Of a stretch of 64,000 bases of DNA, positions 1-9,202 are shown one piece after another. The DNA is from Phyllobacteriaceae bacterium (GTDB lineage: Bacteria; Pseudomonadota; Alphaproteobacteria; Rhizobiales; Rhizobiaceae). The notes below the pieces were generated by a model. That model had not been told where the DNA came from and did no database searches. It saw only the letters and a list, made by a program, of their open reading frames with translations. Position numbers and translations under genes: made by a program. How positions within the stretch are numbered: the first letter of the stretch is position 1; each line of letters starts with the position of its first letter. The stretch is taken from positions 1 through 64,000 of the forward strand of contig PAPF01000003.1 in NCBI GenBank assembly GCA_002708825.1, written 5' to 3'.

Positions 1-1
1 C

Positions 2-229
2 ATCTCCAAACGAATGCTGACACAAACGCTGAGAGCATTGCAGCGCGATGGACTGGTTGAGAGGACCGTTTATCCAACGACACCGCCGAGGGTCGATTAT
101 CGACTGACGGATCTCGGCCGTTCGGCGCTTCAGCCGCTGGCCGGGCTGATCGTCTGGGCCGACAGGCGCCATGACGATATCCGCACCGCGCGTGATGCCT
201 TCGACAGGCAAGAGACCGTTGCCGCTTAA
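2..229 (+). CDS. HxlR-family transcriptional regulator, C-terminal part
   Basis: The gene enters from the left edge, so only about the last 75 residues are present. They show the recognition-helix and wing segment of HxlR-type winged-helix regulators: [20 protein letters not shown], then a YRLTDLG wing and a C-terminal helix. HxlR proteins are dimeric, often respond to reactive electrophiles or oxidants, and usually act on an adjacent gene. The next gene, a glutathione S-transferase 90 bp downstream on the same strand, is a plausible target, but that is inferred from position only. Confidence 0.85.
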   Translation: MSKRMLTQTLRALQRDGLVERTVYPTTPPRVDYRLTDLGRSALQPLAGLIVWADRRHDDIRTARDAFDRQETVAA

Positions 230-322
230 TGCATCGCCGCGCAACATCGAGCACTTTTAATACCGATTGGTGGAAACATTGTCTCGCAGACATTTTTTAA
301 TTTCAAATAGGATAGCAACGTG

Positions 323-997
323 ATGACCAAGCTTACACTGATCAGTTTCCCGCTATGCCCCTTTGTGCAGCGAGCGGTCATCGCACTGAAAGAAAAAAGT
401 GCTGATTTTGATGTCGTCTACATTGATCTGGCGGACAGGCCGGACTGGTTTCGCGAGATATCGCCGTTCGGCAAGGTTCCCGTACTCAAAGTTGAGGGGG
501 ATGGAGAAGAGCCCGTCTATGTTTTCGAAAGCTCCGTGATCGTCGAGTATATTGAAGAGGCGGCGCCGGGACCGAAACTGCATCCACAGGATGCCCTGCA
601 ACGGGCGCGGCATCGTGCCTGGATGGAGTTTGCCTCACAGTTGCTGGGCGATCTCTGGAAATACACCACAGCGGGGAATGCTGCCGATCTCGATGCAGCT
701 GCAATGGCGGTCCGGGAAAAATTCGGGCGCCTGGAAGGCGAAGTTGAGGGACCGTATTTTGCCGGCGACGGATTTTCCTTTGTCGATGCCGCGTTCGGAC
801 CGGCTTTTCGTCAGATCGACACTATCGAAACCGTTTTGCCAACGGGTCTGGTCGAAGGCTTTGCCAAGCTTGAGGCTTGGCGCAAAGCACTCGCCGACCG
901 TGCGAGTGTGAAGACGGCTGTTCCAGCCGACTACGTCGATCTTTACCTGGATTTTCTCCGCAAGAACGACGCATTCGTCCTGGGCAGCCATACATAG
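323..997 (+). CDS. Glutathione S-transferase family protein
   Basis: This is a protein of about 224 residues with an N-terminal thioredoxin-like GST domain. It begins LTLISFPLCPFVQRAVIALK, where the SxxxCPFxxR region sits at the glutathione site, and continues with FGKVPVL and ESSVIVEYIEE, the cis-proline loop and the gamma-glutamyl-binding ES pair. An all-helical C-terminal domain follows. The CPF motif suggests an omega- or beta-like cysteine GST acting in deglutathionylation or xenobiotic conjugation. ATG at 323 is preferred over the GTG immediately before it; AGGA lies upstream at about 309. It follows an HxlR regulator in the same orientation. Confidence 0.88.
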   Translation: MTKLTLISFPLCPFVQRAVIALKEKSADFDVVYIDLADRPDWFREISPFGKVPVLKVEGDGEEPVYVFESSVIVEYIEEAAPGPKLHPQDALQRARHRAWMEFASQLLGDLWKYTTAGNAADLDAAAMAVREKFGRLEGEVEGPYFAGDGFSFVDAAFGPAFRQIDTIETVLPTGLVEGFAKLEAWRKALADRASVKTAVPADYVDLYLDFLRKNDAFVLGSHT

Positions 998-1299
998 GTG
1001 CCGCATCAGTTAGGTGCAGCTAATCCCAGGGAGAAAGCATTGATCCTTTGGATTCACGGTGATGAGCAGCGTCCGGGGTGTTCAGGGCGGCTGTGATCGG
1101 TGATCTCTGATCCACTGTTTCGATGAGAGTCGAAGCTCCAGCGGGTCAGCTGAGATGCAGGACATGGTTTGGTCGCGCGTCATGATATACGCGGATTTAC
1201 ACGGCGGACAGAACGTGTATATTATCAGCAATAATTACGTGCAATTCAACAACCGGGAAAACGCGTATCCTGACAGGATGCTGATCGCGGATACCTATC
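998..1299 (+). other. Intergenic region upstream of fic
   Basis: About 300 bp without a convincing gene. The half next to fic is AT-rich, around 1180-1260, and probably carries its promoter. No clear operator or terminator was recognised. Confidence 0.4.
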
Positions 1300-2823
1300 A
1301 TGGCCACGCCAAACGAAAAGCTCGCCGCCTCGCTCAAGGAGCTAAAAGACCTGCAAGCGCAGCACGGCAATGTGCTGAAAAGCGGTGAACTCAGCCGTAC
1401 GCACCGCGAGCGGTTGAAGAAGAACGGATTCCTGAAGGATATCATCCTTGGCTGGCTGATCGTCACCCGCCCCCAGGACAAGCCCAACGAATCCACCTTC
1501 TGGTACACGTCCTTTTGGGATTTCTGCCGCCGCTATTGTCATGATCGTTTCGGATCGGACTGGTGTTTCTCATCCGAGCAATCGCTATTGCTCCACGCGG
1601 AAAGCGGTTTCATCCCGAAACAGGTCATCATATGGAGCCCAAAGGGATCGGGGAACAACACCGTCCTGCCATTCGACACGTCGCTCTATGACCTCAAGAA
1701 GGCATTGCCTCCCAAAGAGAACATCGCCTCAAAGGACGAATTGCTCCTTCTGACCGTCGAGGCGGCGCTCATCAACGTTCCTGAAGCGTTTTTCAGAAAC
1801 TATCCGACCGAGGCACAGATTGTTCTCAGCGGCCTGAAAAACACGAACCCGCTTCTCTCCCGGCTCCTTGACGGCGGTCACGTGTCGGCCGCGGGGAGGA
1901 TCGCCGGTGCGCTACGCCGCATGGAACGGGGAGACGAGGCAGACGCCATTATCAGGAAAATGAAGGCGGCCGACTATGATGTGCGGGAAAAAGACCCGTT
2001 TGCCGACGTTGAGCATGTCGCGTCCCTTCCTGTCGGGATGTCTGCCCTTGCGGCACGTGTGAACAACGCATGGGACAAACATCGCCAGACGATCATCGAC
2101 CTGTTCCCGCAAGAGCCCGGGCTGCCCGGGGACAGGCAGGCCTATTTGGCCAAGGTCGATGACATCTATGTCAACGACGCCTATCACTCGCTGTCCATCG
2201 AGGGCTATTCGGTCACCGAAGAGCTGATTGAACAGGTGCGGCGAGGTTCGTTTGATCCGCTTGGCAATCCCGAACACAAGAAGGACATCGACGCTTTGGC
2301 GGCGAGGGGATACTGGCAGGCGTTCCAGGCTGTCCGGGCATCAATCGAAAAGATTATCGCAGGAGAACCGCCGGGTCTGGTTGTGAGCAAGGAGCACGAT
2401 AGCTGGTACGAAGAGCTGTTTCGACCATCGGTGACGGCAGGCATCCTGAAGGCGGGGGCACTGGCCGGATATCGCAATCATCCCGTTTATCTGCGCGGTT
2501 CCAGACATACTCCACCTCGCGTCGAGGCCATTTCCGATGGAATGGCGGCATTGTTTCATCGGCTTCAGCACGAGGAATCAGCGGCAGTCCGCGCCGTGTT
2601 GGGCCATTGGCTCCTGGGTTACATTCATCCCTATCCCGATGGTAACGGCCGTATGGCGCGTTTCCTGATGAACACCATGCTTGCTTCGGGCGGCTATCCC
2701 TGGACGATCATCGATCTGGAACACAGGGCCGCCTACATGACGGCTTTGGAGGCCGCGAGTGTCGAAGGTTCAATTGCATCATTTGCCGAATTGATTGCGG
2801 ACCGGCTTGCGTGGTCTGAATAG
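1300..2823 (+). CDS. fic: Fic-domain protein, class II, probable AMP-transferase
   Basis: This 507-residue protein carries the Fic core motif HPYPDGNGR at residues 443-451, with the catalytic His and the phosphate-binding GNGR. Fic proteins usually transfer AMP from ATP to a hydroxyl on a target protein. About 145 residues before the core, at residues 297-302, lies SLSIEG, which fits the inhibitory-helix signature [S/T]xxxE[G/N]; its position makes this a class II, self-inhibited Fic protein. The first 250 residues are a family-specific extension with no domain I can name. It lies beside defence genes (AbiE, a restriction enzyme), so a toxin or defence role is plausible but unproven. A 22-bp inverted repeat begins in its last codons. 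Confidence 0.88.
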   Translation: MATPNEKLAASLKELKDLQAQHGNVLKSGELSRTHRERLKKNGFLKDIILGWLIVTRPQDKPNESTFWYTSFWDFCRRYCHDRFGSDWCFSSEQSLLLHAESGFIPKQVIIWSPKGSGNNTVLPFDTSLYDLKKALPPKENIASKDELLLLTVEAALINVPEAFFRNYPTEAQIVLSGLKNTNPLLSRLLDGGHVSAAGRIAGALRRMERGDEADAIIRKMKAADYDVREKDPFADVEHVASLPVGMSALAARVNNAWDKHRQTIIDLFPQEPGLPGDRQAYLAKVDDIYVNDAYHSLSIEGYSVTEELIEQVRRGSFDPLGNPEHKKDIDALAARGYWQAFQAVRASIEKIIAGEPPGLVVSKEHDSWYEELFRPSVTAGILKAGALAGYRNHPVYLRGSRHTPPRVEAISDGMAALFHRLQHEESAAVRAVLGHWLLGYIHPYPDGNGRMARFLMNTMLASGGYPWTIIDLEHRAAYMTALEAASVEGSIASFAELIADRLAWSE

Positions 2824-2924
2824 ATGGGGTGGTTGCCGTCTTCTCCGTTTCGTTGCTTTCAGCAGCACGACCTTGGCACATCGCGATGCCGTCTGGAGAG
2901 GGCGGCAACCACCCCATCTATTCA
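2817..2924. repeat. 22-bp perfect inverted repeat overlapping the fic stop codon
   Basis: The arms at 2817-2838 and 2903-2924 are exact reverse complements over 22 bp, separated by 64 bp. The left arm includes the last codon and TAG stop of fic. The loop is too long for a typical intrinsic terminator, and no T-run follows. It could be a small palindromic mobile unit (MITE-like, 108 bp) or a long-stem mRNA structure. Confidence 0.7.
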
Positions 2925-3189
2925 AACCGCCATTGAAGCCGGTCGCCGCCAAGGACAGGATTGTTCGCCCTCCGATGTTGAAAGCCCAAGCCATAGTATC
3001 CGCTTTTGGGGGCCGATCCAAAGTGTGGAAAGGCGTATCGCGATGATCTCTACGCAGGCCTTTTCGCCCTGCTGACTGTGAACCGGCGTGCAAAAAGGAC
3101 CCCGTATTGGGGTGATCGGCTTCCAAAAGGGACCCCCCTGATGCGGTGGTCCATCATGCTTCCGAGGCAAATCGGGAGCGACTTTTGGG

Positions 3190-4755
3190 ATGTTGGTTGT
3201 GGAGACGATCGCGAAGATCCGGCGTTGGCACTTTCAGGACGGCAAGCCGATCAAGGAGATCTGCCGCGAGTTGGGCGTTTCGCGGAAGACGGTCCGGAAG
3301 GTGATCCGCTCCGGGGCTACCGAGTTCAGCTACGAACGCACCGTGCAGCCCCAGCCGAAGATCGGGCCGTGGCGGGATGAACTCGACCGCCTGCTCGCCG
3401 AGAATGCCGGTCGTCCGAAGCGGGAGCGTCTGACCCGCATCCGGAACTTCGAGGAACTCCGGGCCCTGGGCTACGAAGGCGGCTACGATGCGGTCCGGCG
3501 CTACGCCGCGAGTTGGTTGCAATCGGAGGCCGAAGCCTCCGCCGCAGCCTATGTTCCGCTGAGCTTCGATCCCGGCGAAGCCTTCCAGTTCGACTGGAGC
3601 CATGAGGTCGCGATCATCGACGGGGTGACCACCACGATCAAGGTGGCCCACGTCCGGCTGTGCCACAGTAGGATGGTCTTCGTCCGGGCCTATCCCCGCG
3701 AGACCCAGGAGATGGTGTTCGACGCCCATGACAAGGCGTTCGCCTTCTTCGGCGGCACCTGCGCGCGGGGCATCTACGACAACATGAAGACTGCGGTGGA
3801 CACGATCTTCGTCGGCAAGAACCGGGCCTACAACCGCCGGTTCCAGCAGATGAGCGGGCACTATCTCTTCGAACCGGTCGCCTGCACCCCGGCGTCGGGC
3901 TGGGAGAAGGGCCAGGTCGAGAACCAGGTCGGGGTGATCCGGCGGCGGTTCTTCGTGCCCAGGCCGAAGTTCAGGAGCTATGCCGAGCTCAACGCCTGGC
4001 TTCAGGACCGCTGCGTCGCCTGGGCGAAGGCCAATCCCCATCCGGAGTTCCGGGACAAGACCACCTGGGAGGTCTTCGAGGCCGAGCGTCCGCGCCTGGT
4101 GCCCTATGTCGGCCCGTTCGACGGCTTCCATGCCGTGCCCGCCTCGGTCTCCAAGACCTGCCTCGTGCGGTTCGACCGCAACCGCTACTCGGTCGACGCC
4201 CGCGCCGTCGGGCGCCCCATCGAGATCCGGGCCTACGCCGATCGGGTCGAGTTCTGGCAGGACGGTCAGGTGGTCGGCAGACATGCCCGCGCGTTCGGAC
4301 GGGATCATGCCGTCTACGACCCGCTGCACTACCTCCCCGTGCTTGCGCGCAAGCCCGGCGCACTGCGGAACGGGGCTCCGTTCAAGGACTGGAACCTTCC
4401 GCCCGCCATGCGCCGTGTCCGGCGGAAGCTGGGACGGATCCCGGGCGGGGATCGCCAGATGGTCGAGATCCTCGCCACCTTGCTGAGCGACGGCACGGAC
4501 GCCGTCGAAGCCGCCTGCGCCGAAGCGCTCGGCGAAGGCGTCCATTCCGCCGATGTCATTCTCAACATCCTCGCCCGCCGCCGCGAACCCGAGCCACCCG
4601 CGCCGATCTCCACCCCGGAAGCGCTGAAGCTGGCCCACGAACCCGTCGCCGACTGCGCCCGATACGACACCCTCAGGAGCACCGACCATGCAAAGATCGC
4701 AGATCCTCGACACGATGGGCCAACTCAAGCTCTACGGCATGAAGGCTGCCTATGA
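3190..4755 (+). CDS. istA: IS21-family transposase IstA
   Basis: This 521-residue DDE transposase catalyses strand cleavage and transfer for the IS21 element. It has an N-terminal helix-turn-helix ([20 protein letters not shown], about residues 17-36), an RNase-H-like integrase core beginning around [14 protein letters not shown] with the first catalytic Asp, the conserved [11 protein letters not shown] segment with the second, and GWEKGQVEN with the Glu. A C-terminal beta-barrel-like region follows. It overlaps istB by 68 bp, as is common in the family, so the two are translationally linked. No disruption is visible, so it may be active. Confidence 0.95.
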   Translation: MLVVETIAKIRRWHFQDGKPIKEICRELGVSRKTVRKVIRSGATEFSYERTVQPQPKIGPWRDELDRLLAENAGRPKRERLTRIRNFEELRALGYEGGYDAVRRYAASWLQSEAEASAAAYVPLSFDPGEAFQFDWSHEVAIIDGVTTTIKVAHVRLCHSRMVFVRAYPRETQEMVFDAHDKAFAFFGGTCARGIYDNMKTAVDTIFVGKNRAYNRRFQQMSGHYLFEPVACTPASGWEKGQVENQVGVIRRRFFVPRPKFRSYAELNAWLQDRCVAWAKANPHPEFRDKTTWEVFEAERPRLVPYVGPFDGFHAVPASVSKTCLVRFDRNRYSVDARAVGRPIEIRAYADRVEFWQDGQVVGRHARAFGRDHAVYDPLHYLPVLARKPGALRNGAPFKDWNLPPAMRRVRRKLGRIPGGDRQMVEILATLLSDGTDAVEAACAEALGEGVHSADVILNILARRREPEPPAPISTPEALKLAHEPVADCARYDTLRSTDHAKIADPRHDGPTQALRHEGCL

Positions 4756-5416
4756 CGAGATCCTCACCACCGCGGTGAAGCGCCAGCACGAACCCCAACG
4801 GGTGATCGGCGACCTGCTCCAGGCCGAGATCAGCGAGAAGCGGGCTCGCTCCATCAAATATCAGATGACGGTGGCGAAGCTGCCGCTGGCCAAGGAGATC
4901 GACGAGTTCCAGTTCGAGGGCACGCCGATCAACGAGACCCTGGTCCGGGACCTTGCCTCAGGCGGCTTCCTCGAGCAGCAGCGCAACGTGGTGCTGATCG
5001 GCGGCACCGGAACCGGCAAGACTCATCTCGCTGTCAGCATCGTCCGCGCCTGCATCCGCAACGGCGCCCGAGGCCGCTTCTTCAATGCCGTTGACCTCGT
5101 CAACAAGCTCGATGCCGAGGCCCGCGACGATCGCCAGGGCCACACCGCCGACATCCTCGGTCGGCTCGACTTCCTCGTCCTCGACGAACTCGGCTACCTT
5201 CCATTTGCCCAGACCGGCGGCCAGCTCCTGTTCCACCTCGTCAGTCGCCTCTACGAGCGCACCTCGATCATCGTGACCACCAACCTCGCCTTCGGGGAAT
5301 GGCCCGCCGTCTTCGGCGATGCAAAGATGACGACAGCACTGCTCGATCGCATCACCCATCACTGCGACATCGTCGAAACCGGCAACGAGAGCTGGCGCTT
5401 CAAGACCCGTGCGTGA
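4688..5416 (+). CDS. istB: IS21-family helper ATPase IstB
   Basis: This 242-residue AAA+ ATPase, related to DnaC/DnaA, assembles on target DNA and activates IstA. The Walker A motif is [11 protein letters not shown] at about residues 105-115 and Walker B is LVLDELGY. The C-terminal region, including TTNLAFGEW and the [13 protein letters not shown] segment, is full length. It overlaps istA in a different frame. The intact C-terminus contrasts with the second IS21 copy in this window, whose istB is cut off. Confidence 0.95.
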   Translation: MQRSQILDTMGQLKLYGMKAAYDEILTTAVKRQHEPQRVIGDLLQAEISEKRARSIKYQMTVAKLPLAKEIDEFQFEGTPINETLVRDLASGGFLEQQRNVVLIGGTGTGKTHLAVSIVRACIRNGARGRFFNAVDLVNKLDAEARDDRQGHTADILGRLDFLVLDELGYLPFAQTGGQLLFHLVSRLYERTSIIVTTNLAFGEWPAVFGDAKMTTALLDRITHHCDIVETGNESWRFKTRA

Positions 5417-5545
5417 CACCCGGTGACCCGCTGGCCCGATACGGCTGCGCGATATGGAAGCTACGCCGCATCGGGCCAGCTATCCCACCGCAAAGGGGTC
5501 CCTTTTGCACGCCGATAGGGGGTCCCTTTTGGAGGCCGATTGACA

Positions 5546-6150
5546 GTTCGGAATTCCCGTTGTGGCTCGCCCGGCGCTTGTTCGAGGATCCATTTTACGG
5601 CCCAAGCGTCGGCCTCGCGCTCTTGCTGGTGCATGAGCGTAGTGTGTACCTGGTGTCCAAGAGCAATGTGCCCGCACTCATGCAGGATCACCACGCTTGC
5701 GGCGGCTAAGAATAGATTGTTGATCAGGCCATCTTGGGAGGAGGGCTCTGCCAAGGTATTGGGTTCTGCCGGGACGCCGCTCCAGGAAAACGCTTCGCTG
5801 CGTATGAGCGCCAAGGCGGCGTTCTTGAGCTCGTTGATCTCTGAGCCTGGGCCTCCCGGCTCAATCGCGATTTGTGACTGTCCGGATGCGATGGCAGTTC
5901 GAGCCAGGCGCCATAAGATACTCACGGAGGCAGTCACGGCCCAGAGGCTCAACTATGCTGCGTGAGTCCCCTCAATCTCCTTGCTTTTCGGAAATGCCTC
6001 GAAATTCGCCGGGCCATTGATAATCTCCAGGATCCACGGCTCGCCTCCCATTGTCGCTAACAGTTCGTGACTGCGTTCGGGGGCGATCCTGAAGGGGCTT
6101 TCTCGAAGTGCCTGGACAAAGCCGCTCGTTAATCGTTCAGCGTCAGTCAT
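5546..6150 (-). pseudogene. HExxH metallopeptidase (Lit/U49-like) broken by an amber codon and IS21
   Basis: Read leftward from ATG at 6150, the frame gives 65 residues ending HAA, then an in-frame TAG (complement of 5953-5955). It continues in the same frame with a zinc-protease segment: HECGHIALGH followed by EREADAWAVKW, the two metal-binding helices of a gluzincin. The frame then runs into the IS21 right end at 5545, so the C-terminus is lost. The arrangement resembles the phage-exclusion protease Lit (peptidase U49), which cleaves EF-Tu, but that assignment is tentative. A minus-strand remnant beyond the element, around 2930-3076, could be the missing tail but is not convincing. Confidence 0.7.
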
Positions 6151-6190
6151 TCAAATTGCTCCGTTTGAAGGCGTTGAACATGCCTCTTGA

Positions 6191-6222
6191 ATGTCAGAAA
6201 AAAATATACTATTTTCTGACAT
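6191..6222. promoter_or_regulatory. AbiEi operator, 11-bp inverted repeat
   Basis: ATGTCAGAAAA at 6191-6201 and its exact reverse complement at 6212-6222 flank a 10-bp AT-rich spacer containing TATACT. The repeat ends one base before the ATG of the antitoxin gene. AbiEi antitoxins are known to bind inverted repeats in their own promoters, so this is the expected autoregulatory site, probably overlapping the -10 element. Confidence 0.7.
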
Positions 6223-6852
6223 ATGAAAAGCACGACCACATCAGTTCCTGATCAGATCATGCGACGCGCCCGCAGCAGTGGGCGTGGGGGCGTCTTCACG
6301 CCGCAAGACTTCCTCGATGTGGCGGCACGCGCGGCTGTCGACCAAGCGCTCTCCCGCTTGGTCAAGCGCGGAAAGCTGCGCCGCCTTGCACGCGGTCTCT
6401 ATGACTATCCAAAAATCCATCCGAAGCTGGGCCCGCTTTCACCCGCGCCTGATGACGTCGCGCGCGCGCTTGCGCGGGAGACCGGTTCGCGCGCGCAAAT
6501 CGCCGGCGCGCACGCTGCCAATGTGCTCGGGCTGTCGGCACAGGTACCCGCGAAGAACCTGTATTTGACGGATGGGCCTTCACGCCGGATCGTTCTTGGT
6601 AAGCGCGTGGTCGATCTGCGGCACGCTTCACCCAAGCATCTGATAGCACCGGGCAGTCCTGCCGGGACAGTTGTCCAGGCCCTTCGCCATGTCGGGCCGG
6701 TACGAGCTGATGACGTAGCTCGGGTTGCCGCGGGCCGGCTGTCGGCCAGTGACAAGAAGGTGCTTGTCTCCAGCGCAGTTCAGGCTCCCGCCTGGATGCG
6801 GCCTACACTGATTTCGATCGGCAACACACCGGCGGACGCAGTGAATGGATAA
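6223..6852 (+). CDS. abiEi: AbiEi-type antitoxin (DUF6088 family)
   Basis: A 209-residue protein with an N-terminal winged helix (QALSRLVKRGKLRRLARGLY) followed by the antitoxin domain found in type IV AbiE systems. AbiEi proteins repress their own promoter through the N-terminal domain and counteract the toxin through the C-terminal domain without stable toxin binding. The start is set by the operator that ends at the ATG. It overlaps the toxin gene by 8 bp, as expected for a two-gene operon. A second, clearly different AbiEi lies at 35726-36469. Confidence 0.88.
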   Translation: MKSTTTSVPDQIMRRARSSGRGGVFTPQDFLDVAARAAVDQALSRLVKRGKLRRLARGLYDYPKIHPKLGPLSPAPDDVARALARETGSRAQIAGAHAANVLGLSAQVPAKNLYLTDGPSRRIVLGKRVVDLRHASPKHLIAPGSPAGTVVQALRHVGPVRADDVARVAAGRLSASDKKVLVSSAVQAPAWMRPTLISIGNTPADAVNG

Positions 6853-7882
6853 GGTTGCTCTCCTGCCAGCAAGCGATCGGGCCGCGCTCTTTGGAGAAAC
6901 GGGCGCCGGCCGTGGCGTCGCTAACACGATCATCGAGAAGGACTTCTGGGTCTGCTGGACCTTGAAACGCCTGTTCGGTCTTCCGCAGAATGCGGCGGCG
7001 AGCCTGGTCTTCAAGGGTGGTACGTCTCTCTCAAAGGCCTTCGGGATCATCAGGCGCTTTTCGGAGGACATCGACTTGTCGTTCGATCGGGCCGATCTCG
7101 GCTACACAGGTGATCGCGATCCGGAAAAAGAAGGGCTCAGCCGGAAGAAGGCAGGGCGGCTCATTGATGATCTTGTGGGCGATGTGGAGAAACACATCGC
7201 CCACAACCTGCTTCCAGCACTTCGCGCAGCGATCGCCGACGAACTCGGCGAGCCACAAAAAGAGGAGTGGTCGCTTTCAATCGATGATGCCGACGCGCAG
7301 ACATTGAACTTTCACTACCCGATCGCGCTGCCTGCCTCAGAATATCAAGGGATGGCCTACATCACGCCGCGGGTGAAGCTGGAACTCGGCGCGCGAGGCG
7401 ATCCATGGCCTGCAGAAAAGAAGGTCATTCGGCCCTACGCGGCAGAGGATTTCGCTGACTTCTTCGAGGACCCGGATACGACCGTCACGGTACTCTCGGC
7501 ACGGAGAACCTTCTGGGAGAAGGCGACCGCGTTGCACGCGGAGGCGAACCGTCCGGCGGAGTCGCCAACGCCGCAATATTTCTCGCGACACTATTACGAT
7601 CTCGCCATGCTATTCGGTTCCGATGAGGGCCGGGCCGCCGCAGCTGATCTTGAACTCTTGGCCACAGTGGCAAAGCACAAAGCCACCTTCTTTCGTTCAG
7701 GTTGGGCCAGTTACGAGACAGCACGACCAGGAACGTTGTTGCTGATGCCCAGCGAGCCCCGGATCAAAGATTTACGCTCCGATTATCGTGCCATGGCACC
7801 CATGATGTTTGACGAAAATCCGCTCTCGTTCGACGAGATACTTGCCAAAATCGGAAAGCTTCAGGAATCAATAAATAGCTAG
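6845..7882 (+). CDS. abiEii: AbiEii/AbiGii-type nucleotidyltransferase toxin
   Basis: A 345-residue protein of the AbiEii family. The nucleotidyltransferase signature FKGGTSLSKAFGIIRRFSED continues into IDLSFD, giving the GG-x-S loop and the paired acidic residues. Related toxins modify tRNA acceptor ends or otherwise arrest growth, and the system causes abortive infection by phage. Conserved downstream segments include RRTFWEKATALHAE and FSRHYYDLAML. It is translationally coupled to abiEi. The flanking peptidase and endonuclease genes are both broken, but this pair appears intact. Confidence 0.9.
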   Translation: MDKVALLPASDRAALFGETGAGRGVANTIIEKDFWVCWTLKRLFGLPQNAAASLVFKGGTSLSKAFGIIRRFSEDIDLSFDRADLGYTGDRDPEKEGLSRKKAGRLIDDLVGDVEKHIAHNLLPALRAAIADELGEPQKEEWSLSIDDADAQTLNFHYPIALPASEYQGMAYITPRVKLELGARGDPWPAEKKVIRPYAAEDFADFFEDPDTTVTVLSARRTFWEKATALHAEANRPAESPTPQYFSRHYYDLAMLFGSDEGRAAAADLELLATVAKHKATFFRSGWASYETARPGTLLLMPSEPRIKDLRSDYRAMAPMMFDENPLSFDEILAKIGKLQESINS

Positions 7883-7898
7883 CTCATTTTCCCAAGCT

Positions 7899-8792
7899 GT
7901 GGGGGGAGGCCTTATTAGCTCGATACGATCCATCGATCTCCGTCTTGTAGATGATCTCGTTGACTTCGTCCGAGGGCAGGGTTTCGTGCTGGACTTCTCC
8001 GACGCGAGCTTCACCGAGTTCTTTGCGTCGGAACTCCAAGTCGATATCGATGACCCGAAATACTCAGTAAAGGGCGGCTCGAAAGGCAAGCGCCTGCGAT
8101 ACTTCCTACAGCACTGCGATGATACCACAGCAGTTCGCGCTCTCGCAGCACTCTGCTAGCATCGGGTCGATTACCTTACCCGCAGTGATACGAAAGACCC
8201 GGTCAAGAATGCCGAGGACCGCTATCAGGCGCTGATAAATCGTCTTTCGGGCAAATCCGCTCCACCATCGGCCGCAACAAGTGCTCCGGTCACTGTCATC
8301 GACAGCAAGAAGATCGCAAAAGCCAAGTCTGCCCTACTCCAAGTCTCATCACTCGATCCCCAGGCTCGAGGCTACGCGTACGAAACATTTCTCAAGGACT
8401 TGTTCGACGCCTTCGGGCTGGCCGCCCAGGAACCTTTCCGCCTTCGCGGCGAACAAATCGACGGCAGCTTCCAGCTTGGCAGCGACGTCTATCTTCTGGA
8501 AGCCAAGTGGCAGGGACATCCGATAGGCGTTGCCGATCTGCACACGTTTCATGGCAAGATCGAGCAGAAGGCGGCATGGACGCGCGGCCTTTTTGTAAGC
8601 AATAGCGGTTTCACTGATGATGGCCTTGCCGCCTTTGGCCGCGGCAAGCGCGTCATCTGTATGGACGGCCTCGACCTCTATGAAATGCTGGATCGACAGC
8701 TACCGCTGACACAGGTTCTTGAGCGCAAGGTTCGCCGCGCTGCCGAAACAGGTTCGCCGTTCGTCCGCGTTCGCGATCTCTTTCCAGTTTGA
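7899..8792 (+). pseudogene. Mrr-like restriction endonuclease gene with an in-frame amber codon
   Basis: One reading frame runs from about 7899 to the stop at 8790-8792, interrupted only by TAG at 8157-8159. The first part, ending ALAALC, carries a domain with DFSDASFTEFF and SKGKRLRYFLQ that resembles N-terminal modules of abortive-infection proteins. The second part ends in a Mrr-type PD-(D/E)XK domain: [12 protein letters not shown], then QIDGSF and the catalytic LLEAKW. A single base change to a sense codon would restore a protein of about 297 residues, so the gene is recently inactivated or read through. The start is uncertain; GTG at 7899 is the furthest upstream likely one. Confidence 0.72.
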
Positions 8793-9202
8793 CACCGGAG
8801 AGGGACGTATGGGGACGAGCGGGCCTTTTGCGGGCGCAGGTTGGCGAGGAGGGTCGGGCGGCTCGATCTCACCTATCTGGGGCCTGCAGACCTTTCTGGC
8901 GAGTGAGCAGCGGAGGGTCGCGCTCGCATTCACGCTTCATAAATTGCATCCGGGCGTCCGCGAAAGTGTGCGGCCTCTTGCGACCCCGACCTATGGGCCT
9001 AACCGCAGAACGGTCCAATTCGATGAAAGACTGGCTTGCCTCATTGGCGGAGGCAAACTTTGAGATTTCAGAAGATGCCATCAGATACTCCGCACTGATG
9101 GAGCGGCATCGGATGGTTATAGTTGATAATAATCAATGGTTTATTATTGCCCCTGTTGGGCGAGGGCGATAGGTTGAGCAAAATGAACTTGGAGCAAGCC
9201 CA
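8793..9202 (+). other. Intergenic region, no supported gene
   Basis: About 410 bp between the broken endonuclease gene and the VOC gene. Short open frames exist, but none shows a recognisable domain or a good ribosome-binding site. AT-rich sequence at 9110-9150 may be the promoter of the VOC gene. Confidence 0.4.

Larger units (their letters stand above)
3077..5545 (+). mobile_element. IS21-family insertion sequence, complete
   Basis: The 2469-bp element encodes istA and istB in the usual overlapping order. Both ends begin with TG and carry the multiple short repeats typical of IS21. The left end, 3077-3150, has two copies of a CAAAA(A/G)GGACCCC motif, and the inverted right end, about 5470-5545, has two matching copies. 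No target duplication is recognisable: the outside flanks are CTGAC on the left and GTTCG on the right. The element interrupts a minus-strand peptidase gene. The lack of a duplication suggests later rearrangement or an imprecise boundary. Confidence 0.88.

Noticed and set aside
2930-3076. C-terminal remnant of the interrupted peptidase left of the IS21 element
   Set aside because: A minus-strand frame exists but shows no convincing similarity, and the flanks lack a target duplication to set the frame.
3154-4728. 524-residue open frame opposite istA
   Set aside because: Antisense shadow of the GC-rich istA gene; no domain and composition typical of frame shadows.
8789-9172. 127-residue plus-strand frame after the endonuclease gene
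   Set aside because: Composition and lack of domain suggest non-coding DNA; no ribosome-binding site.
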